Positions 35,680 to 45,780 of a stretch of 64,000 bases of DNA are shown piece after piece. The notes beneath the pieces are model-generated. The model did no database searches. It saw only the letters and a list, made by a program, of their open reading frames with translations, and had not been told where the DNA came from. Source of the DNA: Bursaphelenchus xylophilus (taxonomy: Eukaryota; Nematoda; Chromadorea; Rhabditida; Aphelenchoididae). The position numbers were made by a program, and so were the translations under genes. Every line of letters begins with the position of its first letter. The first letter of the stretch is position 1. The DNA lies in contig CAJFCV020000002.1 of the NCBI GenBank assembly GCA_904066235.2, forward strand, positions 4,154,001 through 4,218,000, written 5' to 3'.

Positions 35680-36764
35680 GCCTCTTAATTGTACATTATC
35701 TTCGTTGACGATTTGTCATTTCAAAGCGTTGCACAATGGTATTTCACTACGCGTGTCTATGATCTCATTTTTTCGTGTTTTTTGCAAAATCAGTTTTTCA
35801 AACCTGTATATAGACGTTTTGCTGATAATAAAATATTTAAAACACTGTGTTTTGTAAAGCTATTGAGCGGAGTGTGCAAAGGTCAAGGAAAGAATCAATT
35901 TTTATCTTGCCACGGCTTTTAATTTGACGTGTCCTTTTGGAAAAAGGCCGCTGAAAACTTGGCCACACTTGCAAAAAGTGAACTAAAATTTTGTGAGATT
36001 GTTAAGTAGATTATGTTGAAACACCAAGCCAAATTTAAGGCAAATCGAGAGACTAAATTTTGCAAATTCAACTTTTTTGCACCTCATACCCCTCAATGTC
36101 CAGCATTTTTTTCATCCATCATTTCTTACGTAGAAAATATTTTCAACCATTCTCAACGGCCCTTTGACAAGTACTCCGGGTTCAAGTCTGTGACGTAAAA
36201 ATGGCCAGTCCCCAACACACGAAAATCCCTGCTTTCGCCTGTTTTGTTCCGCCTCGATCAGGTGGGCTAGACTACGCCCGACCCCCGGCGAAATTTGTTT
36301 AAGCGGAAAACAAGAGAACGAACGAGGACAGGCATTATTCAAAAACACACGCCGGTGTTTACAATTGTTCCCCCGGTGTGGGCAAATTGTCCCGATGGGC
36401 CGGAGGAAGAATGGTGGCGCGCTGCGAGGGGTTTTATTCGAAGAGCTTGAAGATTTTAGGCTGTAATCTGTTATATTGAAGGGGTTTTTTGACATTTGCG
36501 TCCATATTTCCCTGTGATTTTGGACATGTATGTATTTTATACATCCTACACATCTGTCTTTGAAAATTTTAGCCCGCGGTCTATGGAAAACGCTAAGGAA
36601 TTTCACGATTTTTATCGGTAAAGACCATAGAGGTAATATATACATCGTATCTCTAATATGAAAAAGGGTTTCAAAAGGCTGTTCAATTTTTTGCGCACGC
36701 GTTTTGAACCGGCGACATTCGAATTTCGTTAACAATGGAAGTATTCTAAACTCGACGCTCAGGT
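35680..36764. other. No gene seen
   Basis: Gene C 3' UTR and AT-rich DNA. A long minus-strand ORF (36112-36900) runs from here into repeat sequence. It starts inside a MITE half copy and family R sequence, so it is not treated as a gene. Confidence 0.45.
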
Positions 36765-37065
36765 TGGCTTTAAATTTTCCTGCCGAAGCCTGTGATGGTC
36801 GGCGGACGCCCGGCGAAGGCTCGGCGGAGACCTCTCCAACTGTTTTCTTAGTTGGAGAGGGAGCCATTTTGCCACTTTTATTGGCACTTCCCAGATGCAA
36901 AGTGATACGTTTTTTGCCAATGAATCAGGTCCGCCACTGTTACAAAGCCTTCTCCTCGTCGTTGTATGCATACGCTTACCCATGCATACAACGACAAACC
37001 GACGCAATCCATAGCATTGTTGACCCGAACTGGTCCTGACCTGAAAAGTTGTAGCGCCAATTTTA
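36765..37065 (-). repeat. Family R copy 3, joined to half a family A MITE
   Basis: Shares GGCGGACGCCCGGCGAAGGC-type sequence and the GTTGTATGCATACAACGAC / TGACCCGAACT segments with family R. Between them, 36852-36939 is the right half of a family A MITE (GTTGGAGAGGGAGCC to AGGTCCGCCACTG). The block therefore appears to be a composite of two repeat types. Confidence 0.6.
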
Positions 37066-37782
37066 GATAGTTGAATTTCGCTAAAATCTGCTTTGCCTCA
37101 AAATTTGCATGGCAAGGCTTCGCATGGCAATTTGCGTCAAAGTCTAAGAAGGTTTCTTCCGTTAGATAAACGTTCCTTTCAACCGGTGCTTCTCGATTAA
37201 TATTCGTTTTTAAGACTCCAATTTATTTGCCGTATTGAATAATTCATTTCCTGCAGCATTTGACCCTGAAATTTGTCTTGTATTCCTTTACATTCACTTG
37301 CAAAATGTCGGATGATGCGGGCCGTATAGAGTCGCTGAAAAGTTTTGTAAAGAAGATGCGGCTTCCCTCTGTTAAGGTAAGGTTGACAAAAAATGCTTCG
37401 AAAATCCTTTGTGTTCCAAATCAGCGGGTAAAAAGTCGCGCAGAGTGAGTGAAACAAGTTGTTTTCGAGACTAGGTTATATTCCGCAACTGAGACCGAGA
37501 CTTTCATTGTCCATTCCGAGGTCGAGTGAAAAAAGTTTGTACGTGGGTTTTCCAAATGAAACTTTTGTTCCGACGTCTTCTTTAGGGGTTTTTGACATTT
37601 TTTTTAATCCTTCGGATTGGATTTCTCTTGTAAGGAGAAGACGAGTTTTGTAGTTTTTCTATTTGGTTGTATTTGGTGGGAAAAGAAAATTGGTCGGCTG
37701 CCGAATAGTCCTCAAATTTTGCATGCAACCTTCGCATGTTTCCAGGTACCAGTTGCTTTTATTCTATTATGTTTTCATTCCG

Positions 37783-38290
37783 CAGCGAAAAAATTCAGTG
37801 GCATTTTTGCGAGAGAAGGCAAAATGGGGAGAGCCGGCAAGGCAAAAAAAAGCAATTCAAAATTCACTTTCGTACTCTGTGTAAGCTACAAATAAGATGT
37901 AGGAAGGGCCTTTGAAACTTCTCAAAGCCGTTGGATTATCGGCGGACGCTCGGCGAACGCTCAGCGGAGTCTTAGCGAAGACTCAAAATATGTCTTCTCT
38001 TTCTTATTTTAGCTATTTCTAACGTTAGTTTTCTCTACCCTGAATTATTGTAACAAATAAAAGATCGAAACTTGCTGCAAAAAAAGAAGATCCGTAGCGT
38101 TTATCTAGACACTATTGATGTGAGTACATGTAAAATACCGCAAAATAAATAGGCTATCCTAGGACCCGATCAATCTTATTGTCTCTACAAGCTAAGTCTT
38201 CTCCTAACCTCCCCTATGCATACAACGACGAACAAAAACGATTCATAGTATCGTTGATCCGAAAAGCCGTAGCGCCAAGGTGAGAAGAGC
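37783..38290 (-). repeat. Dispersed repeat family R, copy 2 (inverted)
   Basis: Its reverse complement reproduces the order of landmarks at 30235-30870: CTATGAATCG, TAGATAAACGCTACGGATC, GAGTCTTCGCTAAGACTCCG, the GCGTCCGCCGA block and the CTTGCCGGCTCTCC end. Many substitutions separate the two. Confidence 0.65.
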
Positions 38291-39511
38291 CATCCAGACG
38301 ATCGACGTTTTTTGCTTATTTTCCAGAACTTCTATCTGTTTGTCTACATATTTATATAATGGAAATTTCCCTCCTGAGAACACTTGCTTAGAGTTCTTTG
38401 GCGTTTGGCGTCATTTGATGTAGGCATAAATTCAATTTACATCTTTTTTTGAAATGTGTTCGTTTATAGTCCAACCGTTTTTAGAACGAACTTCTGATAT
38501 CAAACTCGGGAATTTCGTCCCCCCTTTTTATTTTTTGTTTTTAGAGCGGTTGTTGTTGTTTATTTTGGTGCTTCTAACTTATTTACTACTGATTTTTGCT
38601 CCGTTCGATTTGATGAAAAATGAGGAATGTCAAAGAAGTAAGCAGCTTAAACCGCAGCTCCAGGAATGTATGGAAGTGGCAATTTAGTCGCTTTACATAC
38701 GTTGCATATTTCAGCTTACAAGAGAGGTATCCGATGATCAAATTTTGATGGAAACGGGCGAAAATTTAGATTAATTTTCCTATGATTTATACTTGTATCC
38801 TAGCTTGCGCTTTGCAGAAAAGACCGAGATTTTTAGGCCGAAAGTGGGGAAACATGCGAAACTTTTGGCATTACGATTCAATAACTTTTTGGTGTCTTTT
38901 TTCGCTCATGTGACCTTTATAAATACATATATGTATATGTAATTTCCTCAGGGCGTGTCTGCAATCAAGACTTTCCTCTTCAGTTATTTTACCGTTCAAA
39001 AACAATCTTCCTTCTTCCGCTCGCAAAATCCTTTGAATCATCAAAAAACGCACAAAAAGATCGGCAAGCCCAATTCCCGTACTTATCTACGGGGGCATGT
39101 AGTCTATTCCGAACCAACTCAACTAGACAACAGAGCGAACCTTTCGAGCTCTCCGCGAGTTAACAACTTGTGTCGGCGACAGAACAGGCGAGAGTTGTGG
39201 GGGAAATGGATGCGTTGACGAAAGTGTTCCGTCAGGCCTCGCCATGTGGAGCCGTTGTATTTGAATCGGTGTGACATTGATTTACAATGTTCAAAGTGCA
39301 AATCTTTTTTCGGAATTTAAGCCTGTCCTTCGTGCTTTGATGGTAATTTTTACGGAAAATTATTGTTTGATATCTAAGCGTACAGCAAAAAAAACTTTGC
39401 TAGTTTTGCCAGAACTTTTTTGAGGAACCGAACTTCTATAGAAGGGTCTTTTGCAAAGTGCAAGCTGTTGTATAACTTTTAAATATCAACTGGGAAGTTG
39501 TAAATTAACAA
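38291..39511. other. No gene seen; a family B fragment
   Basis: AT-rich. Around 38740-38870 there is a short reverse-oriented family B fragment (CTTGCGCTTTGCAGAAAAGA, then GAGATTTTTAGGCCGAAAG). ORFs at 38454-38687 and 38955-39218 have no recognisable domain. Confidence 0.4.
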
Positions 39512-39890
39512 CGGAAGTACCCCGAATGCGACGCTCGGATTTTATTTAAATTTTGCGTCGGGCATAGACTAAATATTAATTCCTGAAAGTTTTAGTTCGC
39601 GCTTTGCAAGCTTCACCCGTATAACGAACGATCTTTGCCGTTGAGAGAGCACGCTAAACGTGGAGAGTGGTTAGAGAGAAAAAATAGCCTCTACGGTAGA
39701 AATAGGCCGAAACTTTTCATGCCGAAATTCGGCAAAAAGTGTCGAATTTTCGCCAACTTTCGATCTAAAAATCTCGGTTCCTTCTGCAAAGCGCGAGCTA
39801 GATTCTCGCACATATTTTCAGAAAAAATATTCTAAAATTGTGCCAAGTTTCATCAAAATCCGTCGCACTTGGTGCATTCCCTATACGCTA
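39512..39890 (+). mobile_element. MITE family B, internally deleted copy
   Basis: Starts CGGAAGTACCCCGAATGCGA and ends around CGTCGCACTTGGTGCATTCC. Compared with 40714-41152 it lacks part of the middle (the GGCCATAACTT to GTGGAAACATT stretch). Confidence 0.75.
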
Positions 39891-40327
39891 AATTTGCGTC
39901 AGATGTCAGCAAAATCGAAAAACCTCTACTTTCTTCTTAATTACGAAAGCCGGCATTTCCGCGACCGTTCCTTTACATCCCCTTGTTTTTTGGTTTAAAA
40001 AACCAAAGCTCTTTTTTCGAAAGTTCAACTTTGTTTGGCGCGGGCTGGAAATTCAAGCAAATGATAAACTATCTTGTCAAAGTACAACCACAAGACCAGA
40101 AAAGCCTCTAACACGGTCACCTCGAAAAGCCTCCATGTCAGTCTTATCGGACGTCTAGTCTAGTCAGCTGGGATCCATAACATGTTTTGCAACACACCGC
40201 TCGGTTTCTTTTCTCTCGTGTCATGCTATTCCACACACGTGGGTGAGAATTCGGTGTTTGATTCGGTTCGTTTTTAAACTCTATTACGACATCCGACTTT
40301 TTTGTAATGGGTTTTTTTCAGGAGCTG

Positions 40328-41767
40328 ATGGACTTTAAAGCTCCGTTGATTGCCTTCTCATCGTTGATCGCTTACTTTTATCAGTCCACCGATGGATTCG
40401 TACAAAAGGATATTATAAAATATTGTACACTGTAAGTTGCATTTTCGACCTGCTCCAAAAAGGCCTTTAATTCGAAAAAAATTTCGGTGTTTCAGTAAAG
40501 CCACACCGATCTGGTTTCTGGCGGCTATAGCCCACTACTCGGACCCGAAAGGAAAGGATTCGACGAGGACGAGACTAGCATTGGGCCTGCTTTTCGGCGG
40601 CGTCGGCGATTTTTTGTTGTCCACCAACGATGCTGGATTTGAATTGGGAATTATTGCGTTTGGCCTGTGTCATATATTTTACATTGTGAGTCGTTTCTTT
40701 CTTTTTTTGGCTAGGGAAGTACCCCAAGCGCGACGCTCAGATTTTCTTTAAATTTTGCATACACGTCGGTCATGAACTAATTATCAATTCCTGAAAGTTT
40801 TAGCTCGCGCTTTGCGAGCGCCGCCGAGATATTGAACGATCTTTGCCGCCGAGAGAGTATGCTAAACGCGGAGAGTGGTCAGAGAAAAAAAAACACTATT
40901 TGGCCATAACTTGGATAGTTTCGTGCGGAAAACATTGATTTTTTGTGGAAACATTACCCTCTATGGTCGAAATAGGCACGAAACTTTTCGTGCCAAAATT
41001 CGGCAAAAAGTGTCAAATTTTCGCCAACTTTCGAACTAAAAATATCGGTTGTCTCTGCAAAGCGCGAGCTTGGATCCTCGCGTATATTTTAGGAAAAATT
41101 ATTCTAAATTTGTGCCAAGTTTCATCAAAGTCTGAGCGTTGGGGTACTTCCCTTGTAAAGTTGACAGGGTCGCAAAATCTGACAGGCCAATTTGACCAAT
41201 CCTAACAGGTCGCCTTGGTTATAAATCCCCGAACAATTTGACCAAACCTCACCGGCCCAAACCTCCCCGGTCTACTTGCCTATCAATTCTATTTGCAGGC
41301 TTATTTCGGCTCCAAACTGGCCGAATTCAGCACGCCGGTCACTATTTTTTCGCTTCTGTACGCCTTTATGGTGAATCATTTCTTGGTGATTCCGAAACTC
41401 TGGCACGACCCCCTCCGGATGGTCCTTATCATTGCGTACAGTTTTGTGATCAGCGCTGCGGTGATCGTTGCGGGATCTTTGTTCCATCATGGCTCTAAAG
41501 ATGGGAGGAAGGGCAGGGTTTGTTATTTTCTCATCAACTTTTTTTTCTTACAATTTGAACTCCAAACCTATAATATTTATCTTCTAATTTCAGGGTTACA
41601 TGGCACTAATTGTTGGCTATTGTCTGTTCTTCGTCTCGGATACTGTCATTCTACTGAGCGAGCTGCAGTATACGTTCCCGCATGCTCACGAATTCATCCT
41701 CTTTACCTATTATGCCGCACAATATCTCATCTTTGACAACGCTTTGACAACCGAAAACCTTGCATGA
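40328..41767 (+). CDS. TMEM86/YhhN-type lysoplasmalogenase
   Basis: Multi-helix membrane hydrolase of the YhhN family; characterised members cleave the vinyl-ether bond of lysoplasmalogens. Exons are 40328-40431, 40496-40685, 41299-41517 and 41594-41767, giving 228 aa, about the usual family length. Family motifs visible are GLLFGGVGDFLLS in exon 2, which carries the conserved Gly-Asp, and GYCLFFVSDTVILL in exon 4, which carries the second conserved Asp. The C-terminus is HEFILFTYYAAQYLIFDNAL. A TTTTTTTCAG ends 6 bp before the ATG, suggesting trans-splicing and a very short leader. Intron 2 (40686-41298) contains a full-length family B MITE. The gene converges on the acyl-CoA synthetase-like gene, with 190 bp between stop codons. 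Confidence 0.92.
40714..41152 (+). mobile_element. MITE family B, best full-length copy
   Basis: Begins GGGAAGTACCCCAAGCGCGA and ends GAGCGTTGGGGTACTTCCC, with imperfect terminal inverted repeats of about 30 bp. It is 439 bp long and located in intron 2 of the TMEM86 gene. Useful as the reference copy for this family. Confidence 0.88.
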
Positions 41768-41957
41768 TACGCATTGAAATATATTAATTTTCGAAACTTG
41801 TACAGTCATTTTTACACATTTCCTAGTCTTACGAGTCCGCCTTTAATAATATGTATAATACTTCCTGTTTCTTATTGGAGCAGTTCTGCAATACCCTGGA
41901 TCTATTGGAATAAAGCTCTTTACTTCTTTTATATTTACTGCTAAGGTTCAGGTGGCT

Positions 41958-44900
41958 TTATTTTCGAAGTACAAATAGCTTAACAAGCAATTGCTTATCA
42001 ACTCCGCCACTCGCGTTTCTCGGGATCTTGCTCACAAAATACAGCCCTCCAAGCAACTCTTCTTCGGCCAAACAGCAGTGCTTAACGTGCTCGTGGATTT
42101 CCCCCTCGGTTAAGTCCATGCTAAGTTTCACAATGAACGCTCGCGGCACCTTTCCATACTTCTTATGCGAAACTCCAACAACAGCGCAGTCCGCAACCTT
42201 CGGATGTTCGAGTATTTTCTCCTCCAACAGCGGTGGATACACTGGGCTTGATTGAACAAAGATAACTTCATTTGATTCAGCAACGTAGTGAAGGTTTCCA
42301 TGTTCGTCGAATTTCGCGAGCTTGCCTGGAAACGCGATTTACATACGATTGCGAATTATGGTTCTTGCGTGCCGCAAGGAAAGCTCAAGCTTTCAACGGC
42401 GGCAGGGGCGTAGCTGAGAAATTGGTAGCTACGCCACCGAACGGCAGCGCACGTCAAATTGAGGGGTCCGGTGACCGGAATAGACTCTTCGTTATCGGTT
42501 TTTTACACTTCGTCTTGATTTCACAGAGAAGTCAGAGAAAAAGACGCGCAAAAACGCACTCTCTCGCCACAAAAAATCCCCATTTCTTCCCCGACTAAAA
42601 GTTTTTTCGGGTCTTTTTTGGCGGATTGACAACCTGCTATATTCACCGGACCGTTTTAGCCTATCTCAGTTTGACGTGCAGATGCGATCTAAGTTCTAGG
42701 TTCGAAAGGTTTTCCCATCATTTCTACCCACATTTGATATATAATATAAGTGGGTTATTGACAGAAATTAAACCTACCAGTTAGGTACCATCCATCGTGT
42801 GTAATAACGTTGGCTTTTGCTTGTGGGTCCCCCCAATATCCGCACATAAGTGTTGGGGATTTTACCCAAAGTTCACCGACTTCATGGGCAAGAACACTCT
42901 TCCCAGTTTCCGTGTCAATTATCTAAAACGCTAGGCTTTCCGTTGAAACATTATACTGATTAATCTTTACCTTACACTCAACATCATCAAGCACTGTGCC
43001 GCAATTTCCAACGTCTTTGATTCCTGCGCTCAAACAACTGTAATTGAGCAGCTCCGGTATCCGCAAAGTCTGCACAAAGTGTTTGACATTATTGAATTTA
43101 CGGACCAATTCTTCGGCTACATCTCTCCCAATACAGTGCGAAATAATCCCAAGGACTTGTACTGAGCGGACATCAGTTAACGGCGGAAGCGGGAATTTCA
43201 CCATCTCAAGCGCTGTGTTGATGGTAACAGTCAAGTAATTCGGCTGGTACTTTGTCAATGTGTCACAAATTATGTCGGCTTTGTCTTCGCAGGCGACGAG
43301 CGTGCGCTGGGCGAGGACAGCGTTCAGAATATGCACGACGCCTTCCATTACATGCGAAGGAGCGGTGATGATTTCAAATTGAGATTGTGTTGATGACAGA
43401 CGCTTGGAAATGATGCTGGCCATTGTTTTTGCCTTTGTCAAGAGTGCAGAATGGCTGAGCAGGATAGCGTTGTGATTGCGTCGAGGCTTCTCCGGATAAA
43501 TTAATAATGCCGGATCATTTGGACCCGTCGAATGCTGACTGAAATTCGTTATTCAAAAATGAAGGCTTCCAAGTGCGACGCGCGCCGATTTTTTCTTTTT
43601 GATTTTTCCCGTTCGTAAAGCATCCAGATATCAATGCTTACAGTGGGGGACCTGATCCAATGGCAAAAAACGTAGCATTTTGCATCCGGGAAGTATCAAA
43701 AATGGGGCAAAATGCTTCCCTCTCCAAGTGAGAAAACTTCGTTTTGAAGGGCGCGCCCTTTTTCCTCACAAAAAAAGCTTTTGAAATCTGAGTTTTTTCA
43801 CTTGGAGAGGGAGGTATTTTGCCAAATTTTGCTTCCTGGATACAAAATGGCACGTTTTTTGCTACTGGATCAATCCCCCACTATATTTTTTGAAAAATGA
43901 GTTTAAATTGTTCAAGTCATCGAAATCTGAGCGTCGCACTCGGAGTACTTCCCTTGGCAACAAGGTGTAGGCTCTATCCATTGAACTGGAATTTGCAATT
44001 TTGTAATAAACGAGCTCAAAAATTCTTACTGAAAATGGAATTTCGGCTTATGCGCAATAACTTGGGTCCATGTGTAAACATTGAAGCCTTTGACGTCCAG
44101 AGGCTTTCCGAACCTGTTGACCAATACGACATTCTTCAAGTGCGCCCAATGCCGGCTTTGCTCCAGAAGTTGAAGGTATATCTCGGCCGTTGTTATCAAG
44201 GTTTCGGCTCGTGAATCGTTGAGTTGATTGAGCAGATCCACTGAAAATAACCTTAATTATTAAAGCGTTCGGGTAGTTTTTAGTAATATAACTGAAATAA
44301 TTTTCACGCTTGCAAGGGAACGTAGTAAAAAAACCCAAAATAGCCATTTGCATGGGGTCGGAAGAGCGGGAAAACCTCCTTGAATTACAGTGGGGAACCT
44401 GATCCAGTGACAAAAAAAGTACCATTTTCCATCTGGGAAGTGTACAAAATGTGGCAAAATGCTTCCCTCCCCAAGTGAAAGAACTCCGATTTCAAAAGGG
44501 CGCCCGCTTTTTTTGTGAGGGAAAGGGCGCGCCCTTCAAAACGAAGTTTTTTCGCTTGGGAAGCATTTTGCCACATTTTGGATGCTTCCCGGATGCAAAA
44601 TGGTACGTTTTTTGCCACTGGATCAAGTCCGTCACTGTATGTACTTACTTGGCGGACTATCGGGACCAAATAATGCTGCAATCGTGCGACTTGCCGTCAC
44701 CGCTGTAAAGGAAATCACGAAATGATGGGTGTTCCCAAGGCATATTCCAATCACACCTCTTTCGACCAGAAACCCTTCGCGTTTCAGGAAATGCAACAAG
44801 CTCAAGGTGCACTGGTTGATATGATCGTACGGGACGGCGGGATGATCTGGGACGTCTTCGTAAATCTTAAAATTGAGAAGTAAGAGAGCTGTGGCCCAAT

Positions 44901-45149
44901 TTGAATTGCATCGTATAAAATCGAAAGGCCTACCACAGCCACGTGATCTGAATTTGTTTCCAGGAGCTGCTCAATCTTTTTCAACACAACTTGCCCGATT
45001 GGTGTGATCTCCGGCCTCCTCGTCATTAGAATAATTAAACTGCAATCAGTATTCACTCCAACAGATCTGAAAGTTTTAGGCATTGTTTCGATATTCACTG
45101 AGAGCCCGAGAAAATAATTGTTGACAAATTCGGTAATTAGTACCTTCAA
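41958..45149 (-). CDS. Acyl-CoA synthetase-like protein with degenerate catalytic motifs (probable pseudoenzyme)
   Basis: AMP-binding (ANL superfamily) fold. Exons are 45149-44934, 44865-44649, 44240-44030, 43538-42971, 42922-42778 and 42325-41958, giving 574 aa; an internal ATG at 45026 is a possible start. The fold is clear: HVAVIYEDVPDHPAV at the N-terminus, DPALLIYPEK, VGELWVKSPTLMCGYWGDP, the ITHDGWYLTG block, HPKVADCAVVGVSHKKYGKV and KIPRNASGG. Every core motif is altered. The P-loop (normally S-G-T-T-G-x-P-K-G) reads PEKPRRNHN. The YGxTE motif reads LRIPE. TGD reads TGK. The Arg-containing hinge reads YVAESNEVIF. The A10 lysine in ASGK is Gly. The exon frame is intact with no stop codons, so this looks like a maintained protein rather than decay. 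Two family A MITEs lie in introns 2 and 3, one about 10 bp from a 5' splice site. A 5' end divergent from LECT2 suggests a shared upstream region. Confidence 0.87.
43641..43883. mobile_element. Foldback MITE, family A, copy 3
   Basis: TA|CAGTGGGGGACCTGATCC to ATCCCCCACTA|TA, mirrored halves. It lies in the intron between exons 3 and 4 of the acyl-CoA synthetase-like gene. A family B terminus (GAGCGTCGCACTCGGAGTAC) sits 35 bp further on at about 43930. Confidence 0.88.
44388..44637. mobile_element. Foldback MITE, family A, copy 4
   Basis: TA|CAGTGGGGAACCTGATCC to GTCCGTCACTG|TA. It lies in the intron between exons 2 and 3 of the acyl-CoA synthetase-like gene. Its edge is about 10 bp inside the intron from the 5' splice site (exon 2 ends at 44649), leaving the GTAAGTAC donor intact. 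Confidence 0.88.
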
Positions 45150-45178
45150 AAAGTACTAATTGCAACCTTCCGAAAAAG

Positions 45179-45180
<2 letters not shown>

Positions 45181-45249
<69 letters not shown>
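45181..45249. repeat. (TC)n microsatellite
   Basis: About 34 uninterrupted TC units, located just upstream of the acyl-CoA synthetase-like start on the opposite strand. GAGA/CT-rich tracts can mark nematode promoters; whether this one does is unknown. Confidence 0.97.
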
Positions 45250-45256
<7 letters not shown>

Positions 45257-45780
45257 AACCCCTGGAGAATGAAAATGGTTGTGCGATGAAACCGACGGCT
45301 TAAAACGGTTCACAATGGCCTGAAACCGCACGCAGAAATCATCACCCTTTCGGCGGCCAAGAGAAATATTAATCTTCAAATAATGGGGACGCCGCTTCTA
45401 ATCCCAAGTAAATCTCCCTCCAAATGAATGGCTAATCGTTGCACGGAATTCTGATTACATATTGTGTAATTAGTTTATCCCATAAAGCGGATAAAGATGT
45501 GTGGAAACAAAGGTGTGACCGCAGGTTCATGCTAACCCGTTGATTATATTTTACAACCTACTTGACTGTTTAAAAATTCAGCTCATTTCATTGCTTCTTT
45601 TCGTATGCATTTATTATGACATTCTTTATGCCTTTCTCGAGCTGTCCGCAAGTCTTTCGACTCCGACACATGTTTGAATAAAACGCTAGAAGAGCCGACC
45701 TTTTATCTTATCAACTCTCGGTTGTCAAACTGGCTCAAGCCCACTTTTTTCGTCTTTTTTGAATAGCTTCTTATTCCATT
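45250..45780. other. Divergent promoter region, acyl-CoA synthetase-like / LECT2
   Basis: 531-bp spacer between divergent genes, with the TC tract at its left edge. It contains no ORF; regulatory sites cannot be assigned by eye. Confidence 0.4.

Noticed and set aside
36112..36900. 262-codon ORF (-)
   Set aside because: Begins inside a MITE half copy and family R repeat, then continues into AT-rich DNA; no domain or splice support.
45178..45250. TC tract as a possible CRISPR-like or telomeric array
   Set aside because: Simple dinucleotide repeat without spacers; nematode telomeres are TTAGGC.
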